Shown: positions 1-5,038 of the stretch, piece after piece
Position numbering within the stretch: position 1 is the stretch's first letter
How the letters are laid out: every line of letters starts with the position of its first letter
Origin: an uncultured Kiloniellales bacterium
GTDB lineage: Bacteria; Pseudomonadota; Alphaproteobacteria; Kiloniellales; JAKSDN01
Direction: 5' to 3'
Length of the DNA stretch: 5,038 bases
Assembly: GCA_937974415.1 (NCBI GenBank)
Contig: CALJXB010000208.1
Location: 1 to 5,038, forward strand
The notes under the pieces: model-generated
What the model saw: only the letters and a program-made list of their open reading frames with translations
Databases searched by the model: none
Told to the model about the DNA's origin: nothing
Program-made: the position numbers and the translations under genes

Positions 1-2106
1 TCCGGCTTCATCCTGACGCCGGTTCTTTACGCCGCTAGCGAAAACAATCCCTCGCGCCTGCCGCCCGGCGACGGCGTGGTGTTCGGCCCCCGCGCCATCG
101 GCGACGAGGAGATCCGGCTCGGGCTCACTCTCGCCGGCACGAGCCTGGGTTGGCGCTACGGCCTCGACGGTGCGGGCGGGCTGAGCCTCGATTGGCGCAC
201 CGAGGCGTTCGGCGAATGGGGCCTTCGGTTCTGGATCCTGCTCTGCGTGCACGGCGGGCCCGAGGCCTACTTCCGCTTCAATCGGTCGAGCGGGGAGCTG
301 GAAGGCCGCTCCGGCGGGCGGCGCCTCAAGCTGCGGGCGGACAAGGCGCCGCTGCTGGTGACCGCCCACGAGGACTTGGCGGCCCTGGAAGCGGAGCTCG
401 TCGACAAGGGTTACTTCTACCTGGGCTCCCGGGCGGCCGAGGGCGGCTTCCTCGCCTTGCGCTTCAACCTGGAAGAGGCGCCCGAGATGCGGGTGGAGAT
501 TTCCGTCGACGGCACCAAAGCGCCTGTTCCGCAAGAACCGGTCCAGGAGGACCGCTCAGAGCTGCAAGGGGCTCTCCAGGCCGTCCACGACGTGATGTCG
601 TGGAACCATGTCTACGATTTCGTCAACGGGCGGCCCTATACGGCCTTGAGCCGATTCTGGAACAGCCGGAAGTTCGGCGGCTTCGGCGTCTGGCTGGACG
701 ACATTCTGTTCAACGCCTGGCTCTGGGGCCATTTCGAGACGGCGCGCGCCCGGGACAACCTGGAGGCCGTCTTTGCCTGGCAGACCGAGGCCGGCAACTT
801 CCCCTGCCTGGTGACCGGCAACGACGCCTGGCTCGACCGCTCCCAGCCTCCCATCGGCGCCTTCGTGGTCTGGAGCCTCTTCGCGCGCAGCGGCGAGCGG
901 GAGCTGCTCGAGCGCGCCTATCCGGGCCTGCTCAGGAACTATTATTGGTGGTGGGCGCGGCGGCGCCTGGGCGACACCGGCCTCATCTGCTACGGCACTT
1001 CGCTGGATGCCGGCGACGGGCTTTACAAGGGCACCAAGCTGGCGGCCAAGGACGAGTCCACCATGGACAACTCGCCGCTGCACGACTCGGTGCCCTTCGA
1101 CGAGGCGAGCGGCCTGCTGCTGGCGGCCGATGTGGGGCTGAACGCTTTGGCGGCCCTCGACGGCGAGGTCCTGGCTCTCATGGCGCGGACCCTCGGCCAG
1201 GACGCCGAGGCCGACGAATTGGAGAGGCAGGTGGCGGCCCACAAGGCCCGCATCGCCGAGTGGCTGTGGGACGAAACCCGCCAGGTCTTCGCCAACCGCA
1301 TGCTCGACGGGACCTTCGTAGCGCCGTTGGCGCCCACGTCCTTTTACCCGCTGGTGGCCGGTATCGGCACGCCGGAGCAGCGCGATGCTCTGGTGGAGCG
1401 CCACCTGCGTCCCGAGGACAAGTTCGGCGGCGCCTTCGCCCTACCCTCGGTCACCCGCGACGATCCGGCCTATGGCGACAACGTCTACTGGCGCGGCCGG
1501 ATCTGGGGGCCGCTCAACTTCTGGGCCTATCAGGGCCTCCGGCGGGCGGGCCTGGAGGGCGAGGCCGCGGCCTTGGCTGAGAAAAGCCTGCGCCTCTTCT
1601 TGCGCGGCTGGCAGGCGCGCCAATGTGGCGAGAACTACAATGCCGAGACCGGGGCGATCGGCGATCAGCCGGACACCGACGGCTTTTACAGCTGGGGCGC
1701 GCTGCTGCCCGCGCTCGCGGTGGGCGAGCACCTGGACATGACGCCCTGGGCCGGCTGGTCGCTCATGGGGCCGCCGGCCGGGACCCGCCTGGGGCCGCTC
1801 CTGACGCCGGCCGGCCGCGTGTTCCTGTCCGCCGATGCGTCCTCTTGGCGCCTGGAGCGGGAAGACGGGCGGGTGATGCTAGCGAGCAATCTCCGGGGGC
1901 GCATCTCCCAGGTCTCGCTCACGGGCAAGCAGCCGGAGGTTCTGTTGCCGGCGATCGACCAGGACGACGCCTGGATCGCCTTCCCGAGCCACGAGAGCGC
2001 AGTCTGCGGTTTGGCCGGAGAGAAACTGCGCCGGCGCGACGGCCGCTTCGCGCTACCGCGGCATGGCAATGCAGTTCGGCTGAAGGGGCTGACTGGCGGC
2101 GCGTGA
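1..2106 (+). CDS. GH63-like (MGH1-type) glycoside hydrolase, 5' end outside the window
   Basis: This is probably an inverting alpha-glycosidase of the GH63 / mannosylglycerate-hydrolase-like clan; the substrate cannot be told from the sequence. The frame is open from base 1 (701 sense codons visible), so the GTG at 76 is internal or only an alternative start. Residue numbers here count from base 1. Residues 1-190 look like an N-terminal beta-rich domain. An (alpha/alpha)6-barrel runs from about 201 (WNHVYDFVNGRPY) to about 582. Family-type motifs are WLDD (231-234), DESTMDNSP (351-359; Asp356 is the expected general acid), YWRGRIWGP (496-504) and CGENYNAETG (542-551; Glu544 is the expected general base, matching the EKY position of GH37 trehalases). 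About 120 beta-rich residues follow. No signal peptide can be judged because the N-terminus is missing. Family assignment is strong; catalytic roles are by analogy. Relatives act on mannosylglycerate, glucosylglycerate or gluco-oligosaccharides. Confidence 0.87.
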   Translation, partial: SGFILTPVLYAASENNPSRLPPGDGVVFGPRAIGDEEIRLGLTLAGTSLGWRYGLDGAGGLSLDWRTEAFGEWGLRFWILLCVHGGPEAYFRFNRSSGELEGRSGGRRLKLRADKAPLLVTAHEDLAALEAELVDKGYFYLGSRAAEGGFLALRFNLEEAPEMRVEISVDGTKAPVPQEPVQEDRSELQGALQAVHDVMSWNHVYDFVNGRPYTALSRFWNSRKFGGFGVWLDDILFNAWLWGHFETARARDNLEAVFAWQTEAGNFPCLVTGNDAWLDRSQPPIGAFVVWSLFARSGERELLERAYPGLLRNYYWWWARRRLGDTGLICYGTSLDAGDGLYKGTKLAAKDESTMDNSPLHDSVPFDEASGLLLAADVGLNALAALDGEVLALMARTLGQDAEADELERQVAAHKARIAEWLWDETRQVFANRMLDGTFVAPLAPTSFYPLVAGIGTPEQRDALVERHLRPEDKFGGAFALPSVTRDDPAYGDNVYWRGRIWGPLNFWAYQGLRRAGLEGEAAALAEKSLRLFLRGWQARQCGENYNAETGAIGDQPDTDGFYSWGALLPALAVGEHLDMTPWAGWSLMGPPAGTRLGPLLTPAGRVFLSADASSWRLEREDGRVMLASNLRGRISQVSLTGKQPEVLLPAIDQDDAWIAFPSHESAVCGLAGEKLRRRDGRFALPRHGNAVRLKGLTGGA

Positions 2107-2107
2107 A

Positions 2108-3391
2108 TTACCCCCGCCGCAGGCCTGAGCGGCTCATGTGGGCCAGATCCTGGTCGCGCAGGTTGCGCATGGTCTCCGCCGAGAGCCGGCTGGCCCCGGC
2201 ACCGGCGCCGCTGCCTACCGGGATGGTCGGGCCCTGTTCCTCGACCGGTTTGCTGGCGCGTTGGGACATGCGGTAGACGGCGAAGATCCCGATGGCGGCG
2301 TGGACGCCGGCCAGAAACACGAAAAAGACGATGGGGCCTATGGCCCCCATCAGGGTAGCGGCGACTGGCGGCCCGATGCAGGCGCCGACCCCGCCGACCA
2401 GCACCAGGGTGGCCCCAGCCTGGACCATCTGGGCCGGCGCCACGTAGTCGTTGGTGTGGGCGATGCAGAGGGAATACATGGGCAGGGTCATGCAGCCCAG
2501 CAGGAACATGAAGGTGAGCAGCAGCACCGGGGAGGTGGTGCCCAGAATGGCCGCCAGCAGGGCGAAAATCGCTGCCAAGAGGGCGACGATGGTGATCACC
2601 CGGCGCCGGTCGAAGCGGTCGGAGAGATGGCCGATCGGCCATTGGGCGACGATGCCACCGATCACCGCGATGCCCATCAGCAGGGAGATCTCCGCGACCG
2701 AGAGGCCCATGCGATCGCCGTAAACCGCGCCCAAGGCGAAAAGGGTGCCGTGGGCCATGCCGGTCGCCGTGGCGCCCATCACGCCGAGCGGCGACAGGCG
2801 GTAGAGTTCGCGGATCGAGATCTTCTCGGTGGTCTCGAAGGAAGGTGCCGGGCCGGCGGTGAGCGCGATCGGCACCATGGCGAGCGAGATCATGACCGAG
2901 GTGAGCAGGAACAGGAAAACCCCGTTGGGATCGGCCACGTTCAAGAGCAGCTGCCCCAGCGCCAGTCCGGAGAACATGACCACCATGTAGACCGACAGCA
3001 GCTGGCCGCGACTCTCGTTGGTGGCGCGGTCGTTGAGCCAGCTCTCGGCCACGATGTAGACCCCGGCGTAAGCGAAGCCGGTGACAAACCGCATGGCGGC
3101 CCAGGTGAGCGGCTCGACCGCCGCCACATGGATCAGGATGGCGACCGAGGCGAGAGAGGCGAGGGCGGAAAAGACCCGAACATGGCCGACGTTCTTGACG
3201 ATCCGGGGCGTCAGGGTCGAGCCGGCGAGGAAGCCGAGATAGTAGCCCGTCATGACCAGGCCGGTCACCGTGGTGCCGAAGCCCTCGGAGACCGCGCGCA
3301 GGCCTAGGAGGCTGCCCTGCAGGCCGTTGCCGAGCATCAGCATGCCCATGCCGAGCAAGAGCGCCCAGGCGCTCAGCACCACTTGAACCAT
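2108..3391 (-). CDS. MFS transporter, YcaD-like
   Basis: This is a 427-residue inner-membrane secondary transporter of the major facilitator superfamily. About twelve hydrophobic segments are visible from residue 4 to about 374, with a central polar loop at 181-199. The loop after helix 8 carries the MFS motif-A form GHLSDRFDRRR (254-264). The run AESWLNDRATNESRG (115-129) resembles YcaD-type permeases, as does the post-helix-12 tail beginning RMSQRASKPVEEQGP (374-388). The cytoplasmic tail is Gly/Ala/Ser-rich and then charged (389-427), longer than in E. coli YcaD. Substrate is unknown; efflux of small molecules is a guess. The ATG at 3391 is chosen because the first helix starts at once; its ribosome site is weak, and a short inverted repeat sits 10-20 bases upstream. 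It lies downstream of the GFA gene on the same strand across 133 bp, so its own promoter is as likely as readthrough. Its TAA lies one base from the stop of the convergent hydrolase gene. Confidence 0.88.
   Translation of the reverse strand: MVQVVLSAWALLLGMGMLMLGNGLQGSLLGLRAVSEGFGTTVTGLVMTGYYLGFLAGSTLTPRIVKNVGHVRVFSALASLASVAILIHVAAVEPLTWAAMRFVTGFAYAGVYIVAESWLNDRATNESRGQLLSVYMVVMFSGLALGQLLLNVADPNGVFLFLLTSVMISLAMVPIALTAGPAPSFETTEKISIRELYRLSPLGVMGATATGMAHGTLFALGAVYGDRMGLSVAEISLLMGIAVIGGIVAQWPIGHLSDRFDRRRVITIVALLAAIFALLAAILGTTSPVLLLTFMFLLGCMTLPMYSLCIAHTNDYVAPAQMVQAGATLVLVGGVGACIGPPVAATLMGAIGPIVFFVFLAGVHAAIGIFAVYRMSQRASKPVEEQGPTIPVGSGAGAGASRLSAETMRNLRDQDLAHMSRSGLRRG
2322..2351 (-). terminator. Terminator-like hairpin plus T-run inside the transporter gene
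   Basis: Read on the minus strand, GATGGGG pairs with CCCCATC (2345-2351 with 2330-2336). Two further G-C pairs continue past one bulged base, with a 3-nt loop (2339-2341). Three bases after the stem comes TTTTT (2326-2322), followed by more T-rich sequence. The shape is that of an intrinsic terminator in the sense direction of the transporter gene, about four fifths of the way through it. The same bases encode LMGAIGPIVFFVF, part of a membrane helix, so Gly/Pro and Phe codons alone could produce it. Translating ribosomes would normally mask it. I rate it as a real sequence structure but a doubtful functional element. Confidence 0.25.
2627..2642. repeat. Perfect 16-bp palindrome in the MFS motif-A codons
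   Basis: ATGGCCGATCGGCCAT reads identically on both strands, with no spacer. It lies inside the transporter gene where the minus strand encodes WPIGHL (residues 251-256), next to the conserved SDR loop. Protein constraint plus GC-rich codon choice may explain it. No second copy is visible in the window. Confidence 0.6.
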
Positions 3392-3400
3392 GACCGGGAC

Positions 3401-3411
3401 CGTTCGGAACG
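3401..3411. repeat. Short inverted repeat just upstream of the transporter start
   Basis: CGTTC-G-GAACG is a perfect 5+1+5 inverted repeat located 10-20 bases before the transporter ATG (3391), where its ribosome-binding site would lie. A related 4+1+4 repeat, AACG-G-CGTT, is at 3478-3486 in the same intergenic stretch. They could be operator half-sites or a small hairpin affecting translation, but both are short enough to be chance. No clear -35/-10 pair for the minus strand is visible in the 133-bp gap (3392-3524), and no terminator for the GFA gene is visible there either. Confidence 0.25.
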
Positions 3412-3524
3412 TGTTGGAAACTGGGACCGCTTATGCCCGAAGCCGCGGTGCAGCGCTAGCGTTAAATGGGAGACGGGAACGGCGTTACAGTGGCGGACAA
3501 GGTACCTCTTGGCGCGGCGCTAGC

Positions 3525-3929
3525 CTATTGCTTTTCCATGTCCTCGACCTGACTGAGCTCGCCCGTCCAGGCCTGCGCCGAGCGGTGCCAAAGCTGCAGC
3601 TTTGGCTGGAGCTGGGCGCGCTGGCGCAGGGTGCCGACGCGCACGTTGAGAGACTTCCAGTCGTCCCGGCTCGAGGTCGAATAGATCGGCGAGGCGCAGT
3701 CCGGGCAGAACACTTGATGATTTTCGTCGCCGCTCTCGGCCTGCTTGACGTAGGTCTTGGGCGAACCCGAGAGCAGCCGAAAGTCCCCTTTGGGGACGTT
3801 GGTGGCCCAGCGGAACGGCGAGCCGGAAATGCTCTGGCAGTCGGTACAATGGCAGACGTAGACCCGCTCGGGGTCGACCTCCGCCTCGAAGGTGATGGCG
3901 CCGCAGTGGCATTGGCCGTCGACTTTCAT
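3525..3929 (-). CDS. GFA-family zinc protein (DUF/CENP-V type)
   Basis: This 134-residue protein is close to full length for the GFA (glutathione-dependent formaldehyde-activating enzyme / CENP-V) fold. All expected zinc ligands are present: C-x-C at Cys7 and Cys9 (GQCHCGA), CHCTDC with Cys26, Cys28 and Cys31, and CPDC with Cys75 and Cys78. The C-terminal SAQAWTG (117-123) is also family-like. It is probably cytoplasmic, with no signal peptide or membrane segment. The founding member, Gfa of Paracoccus, was linked to glutathione-formaldehyde adduct formation, but most relatives have no proven reaction, so formaldehyde handling must not be assumed. The ATG at 3929 has a strong ribosome site, GGAGGAAG, 7 bases upstream, which fixes the start. 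The gene is divergent from the LysE-type exporter and precedes the MFS gene by 133 bp. Near its 3' end it carries a perfect 20-bp palindrome (3587-3606). Confidence 0.93.
   Translation of the reverse strand: MKVDGQCHCGAITFEAEVDPERVYVCHCTDCQSISGSPFRWATNVPKGDFRLLSGSPKTYVKQAESGDENHQVFCPDCASPIYSTSSRDDWKSLNVRVGTLRQRAQLQPKLQLWHRSAQAWTGELSQVEDMEKQ
3587..3606. repeat. Perfect 20-bp palindrome inside the GFA gene
   Basis: GCCAAAGCTG is followed directly by its exact reverse complement, giving a spacer-free 20-bp palindrome centred on CTGCAG. The flanking bases (T at 3586, T at 3607) do not extend it. It falls in codons for QPKLQLW (residues 108-114) of the GFA protein. There is no T-run after it on either strand, so it is not an intrinsic terminator. 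Its role, if any, is unknown. Confidence 0.7.
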
Positions 3930-3936
3930 GGGCCCG

Positions 3937-3944
3937 CTTCCTCC
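3937..3944 (-). promoter_or_regulatory. Ribosome binding site of the GFA gene
   Basis: On the minus strand GGAGGAAG lies 7 bases before the ATG at 3929, with the GGAGG core 10 bases away. It is the strongest Shine-Dalgarno match in the window and sets the GFA start in preference to the in-frame possibilities around it. Confidence 0.75.
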
Positions 3945-4027
3945 ATGTTTTCACCGTGATCCCGATCGGTCTCGAAGCCTAGCAGATGCAGCGGCCAAGT
4001 CGTGTCAGGAACCTTGCAGGGGGTCCC

Positions 4028-4056
4028 TTGAACCGGCGGGACCGCGCGCGCAATAT
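4028..4056 (+). promoter_or_regulatory. Sigma70-like promoter for the LysE-type exporter gene
   Basis: TTGAAC (4028-4033), a 17-bp spacer and CAATAT (4051-4056) match the -35/-10 consensus at four of six bases each (TTGACA, TATAAT), with ideal spacing. CAATAT is the only AT-rich hexamer in a GC-rich spacer. Transcription would start near 4063, leaving a leader of about 37 bases before the ATG at 4101. It probably also drives the YcaQ-type gene downstream. No comparably good promoter for the divergent GFA gene is visible. Confidence 0.5.
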
Positions 4057-4085
4057 GCCCGGCCGTTCTGGTTGCTGGAAGCGCT

Positions 4086-4090
4086 AAGGA
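4086..4090 (+). promoter_or_regulatory. Ribosome binding site of the LysE-type gene
   Basis: AAGGA ends 10 bases before the ATG at 4101. An in-frame TTG at 4095 would be only 4 bases from it, which is too close, so this site supports the ATG as the start. Confidence 0.5.
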
Positions 4091-4100
4091 ACCGTTGCCA

Positions 4101-4721
4101 ATGAGCTTGGAGCTCTACTTCGCCTTCGTGGCCGCGACGGCCCTTCTCATCATCATGCCGGGTCCGGTGGTTAGCCTGGTGATCGCCAATGCGCTGACCC
4201 ATGGGACGCGCGCCGGCCTGGTCACCGTCGGCGGTGCCCAGGCGGCGATCGCCATCCAGCTGGTGGTGGTCGCCCTCGGCCTGACCTCCCTGGTCGCGGT
4301 CATGGCCGAGTGGTTCGAGTGGCTGCGCTGGGCGGGCGCCGCCTATTTGGTCTGGCTGGGGATCCAGAAGTGGCGCGCCAGGCCGCTCCTGCCGGAAGAG
4401 CGGCCGAGCGGCGACGCCCGCCACGGCACGATCTTCGGCCAGGGATTCCTGGTCGCGCTGACCAATCCCAAGTCGCTGTTCTTCTTCGCCGCCTTCTTTC
4501 CCCAGTTCATCGATGTGGGTGCGCCGGCCGGCCCGCAGCTCGCCCTGCTCTGCCCGACCTTCATCGTCGTGGCCGCTATCTTCGACGGCTCCTACGCCCT
4601 GCTGGCCGGTCGGGCGCGGGGCTGGCTCAAGGACCGGCGCCACGTGCTGATCGGCGAGCGCATCACCGGCAGCTTCCTGATCGCCGCCGGCGCCTGGCTG
4701 GCGCTCGCCCGCCGGGGCTGA
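4101..4721 (+). CDS. LysE/RhtB-family amino-acid exporter
   Basis: This 206-residue inner-membrane protein has the usual length and layout of LysE/RhtB translocators, which export amino acids such as lysine, arginine, homoserine or threonine by proton antiport. The family signature MPGP is at 19-22 at the end of the first helix. WAGAAYLVWLGI (77-88) is a typical third-helix motif. ALTNPKSLFFFAAFFPQFID (119-138) is the highly characteristic loop and helix. A basic loop (89-112) separates the two halves, and two more hydrophobic segments follow (about 148-169 and 188-203). The substrate cannot be predicted. ATG 4101 is preferred over TTG 4095 because AAGGA is correctly spaced for it. A sigma70-like promoter lies at 4028-4056. 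The next gene starts 10 bp after its stop, so the two are likely one transcript. Confidence 0.92.
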   Translation: MSLELYFAFVAATALLIIMPGPVVSLVIANALTHGTRAGLVTVGGAQAAIAIQLVVVALGLTSLVAVMAEWFEWLRWAGAAYLVWLGIQKWRARPLLPEERPSGDARHGTIFGQGFLVALTNPKSLFFFAAFFPQFIDVGAPAGPQLALLCPTFIVVAAIFDGSYALLAGRARGWLKDRRHVLIGERITGSFLIAAGAWLALARRG

Positions 4722-4731
4722 CCGCCACCCG

Positions 4732-5038
4732 ATGACACCTCCATTGATTCCCAACCGGGACGCCCGGCGGGCCTTCCTGGCCGCCCAGGGCCTGGCCCGG
4801 CCGGTCGGCGGTCGCCTCACCCGCGAGAGTCTTTACGGGCTGATCGAGGACTTGGGCTTCGTCCAGGTCGACAGCATCAACACGGTCGAGCGCGCCCACC
4901 ACCTGATCCTCTTCTCGCGTAATCACGGCTACCGCCAAGGCCAACTCAGCCACCTGCTGGAGCGCAAGGCGGCGCTGTTCGAGAACTGGACCCACGACGC
5001 CTCGATCATCCCGACCCGCTTCTATCCCTACTGGATGT
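4732..5038 (+). CDS. ycaQ: YcaQ/AlkX-type DNA glycosylase, 3' end outside the window
   Basis: These are the first 102 codons of a winged-helix DNA glycosylase of the HTH_42 family (E. coli YcaQ/AlkX, Streptomyces AlkZ). In E. coli the enzyme removes alkylated bases and unhooks interstrand crosslinks; full members are around 350-410 residues. The diagnostic run is LGFVQVDSINTVERAHHLILFSR with its neighbours (41-63), followed by LFENWTHDASIIP (82-94), the counterpart of the FEYWxHEAS block. The catalytic-type motif is Gln45-Val-Asp47 (Q-x-D), as in YcaQ/AlkX, rather than the Q-x-Q of AlkZ natural-product resistance enzymes. The ATG at 4732 is 10 bp after the LysE-type stop and has only a weak ribosome site, so translation may depend on readthrough from the upstream gene. 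A TTG at 4744 is a less likely start. The frame stays open to the last base. Confidence 0.93.
   Translation, partial: MTPPLIPNRDARRAFLAAQGLARPVGGRLTRESLYGLIEDLGFVQVDSINTVERAHHLILFSRNHGYRQGQLSHLLERKAALFENWTHDASIIPTRFYPYWM

Noticed and set aside
76..78. GTG at 76 as the true start of the hydrolase
   Set aside because: The same frame is open to base 1 with plausible protein-like sequence (e.g. GFILTPVLYAASENN), and there is no good ribosome site before 76, so the gene more likely begins upstream of the window.
556..1404. Minus-strand open frame of 282 codons across the hydrolase gene
   Set aside because: The plus-strand frame carries the GH63 motifs. The antisense frame is low in recognisable structure and explained by GC bias.
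2138..3307. Long plus-strand open frame of 389 codons opposite the MFS transporter gene
   Set aside because: It mirrors the transporter in antisense, is rich in Gly/Asp/His/Gln typical of GC-rich shadow frames, and shows no family motif, whereas the minus-strand frame has clear MFS motifs.
3507..3524. GC-rich GGCTAGCGCCGCGCC just after the GFA stop as a terminator
   Set aside because: Only a 3-bp stem can form in the obvious fold and no T-run follows on the minus strand.
3926..3946. Six-codon leader frame (MEEAGP) overlapping the GFA start by ATGA
   Set aside because: Its ATG overlaps the GFA ribosome site itself and it has no ribosome site of its own, so it is probably a by-product of GGAGGAAG.
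3945..4010. Minus-strand promoter for the GFA gene (CTGACA with a 17-bp spacer)
   Set aside because: The -35 match is good but the hexamer at the correct distance (CTGCTA) is a poor -10, so I do not list it.
4005..4820. Minus-strand open frame of 271 codons across the LysE-type gene
   Set aside because: Its composition is Gly/Arg/Gln/Asp-rich shadow sequence, and it overlaps two well-supported plus-strand genes and the promoter.

Overview
This is a GC-rich bacterial window (about two-thirds G+C by eye) with strong G/C preference at third codon positions. It looks like an alphaproteobacterial chromosome, perhaps of the Rhodospirillales type. That placement is inferred from composition and from the look of the proteins; no marker gene fixes it. 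I see no tRNA or rRNA genes, insertion sequences, CRISPR arrays or phage genes, and the gene set looks like ordinary chromosomal metabolism and transport.

Layout, left to right. (1) Positions 1-2106 (+) hold a glycoside hydrolase of the GH63 / mannosylglycerate-hydrolase-like type. Its reading frame is already open at base 1, so the gene begins before the window. (2) Positions 2108-3391 (-) hold a 427-residue major facilitator superfamily transporter resembling YcaD. It converges on gene 1 with a single base between the two stop codons. (3) Positions 3525-3929 (-) hold a 134-residue GFA-family zinc protein. It lies upstream of the transporter on the same strand, across a 133-bp gap. (4) Positions 4101-4721 (+) hold a LysE/RhtB-type exporter, divergent from the GFA gene across a 171-bp spacer with a good sigma70-like promoter. 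(5) Positions 4732-5038 (+) hold the first 102 codons of a YcaQ/AlkX-type DNA glycosylase, 10 bp after the exporter and probably co-transcribed with it; the window cuts its 3' end.

The five genes do not form an obvious single pathway. One speculative thread is that a GFA-family protein, two exporters and an interstrand-crosslink glycosylase could all serve protection against reactive or DNA-damaging small molecules. I see no convincing undescribed system. The most unusual non-coding signals are a perfect 20-bp palindrome inside the GFA gene, a perfect 16-bp palindrome inside the transporter gene, and a terminator-like hairpin plus T-run inside the transporter gene.
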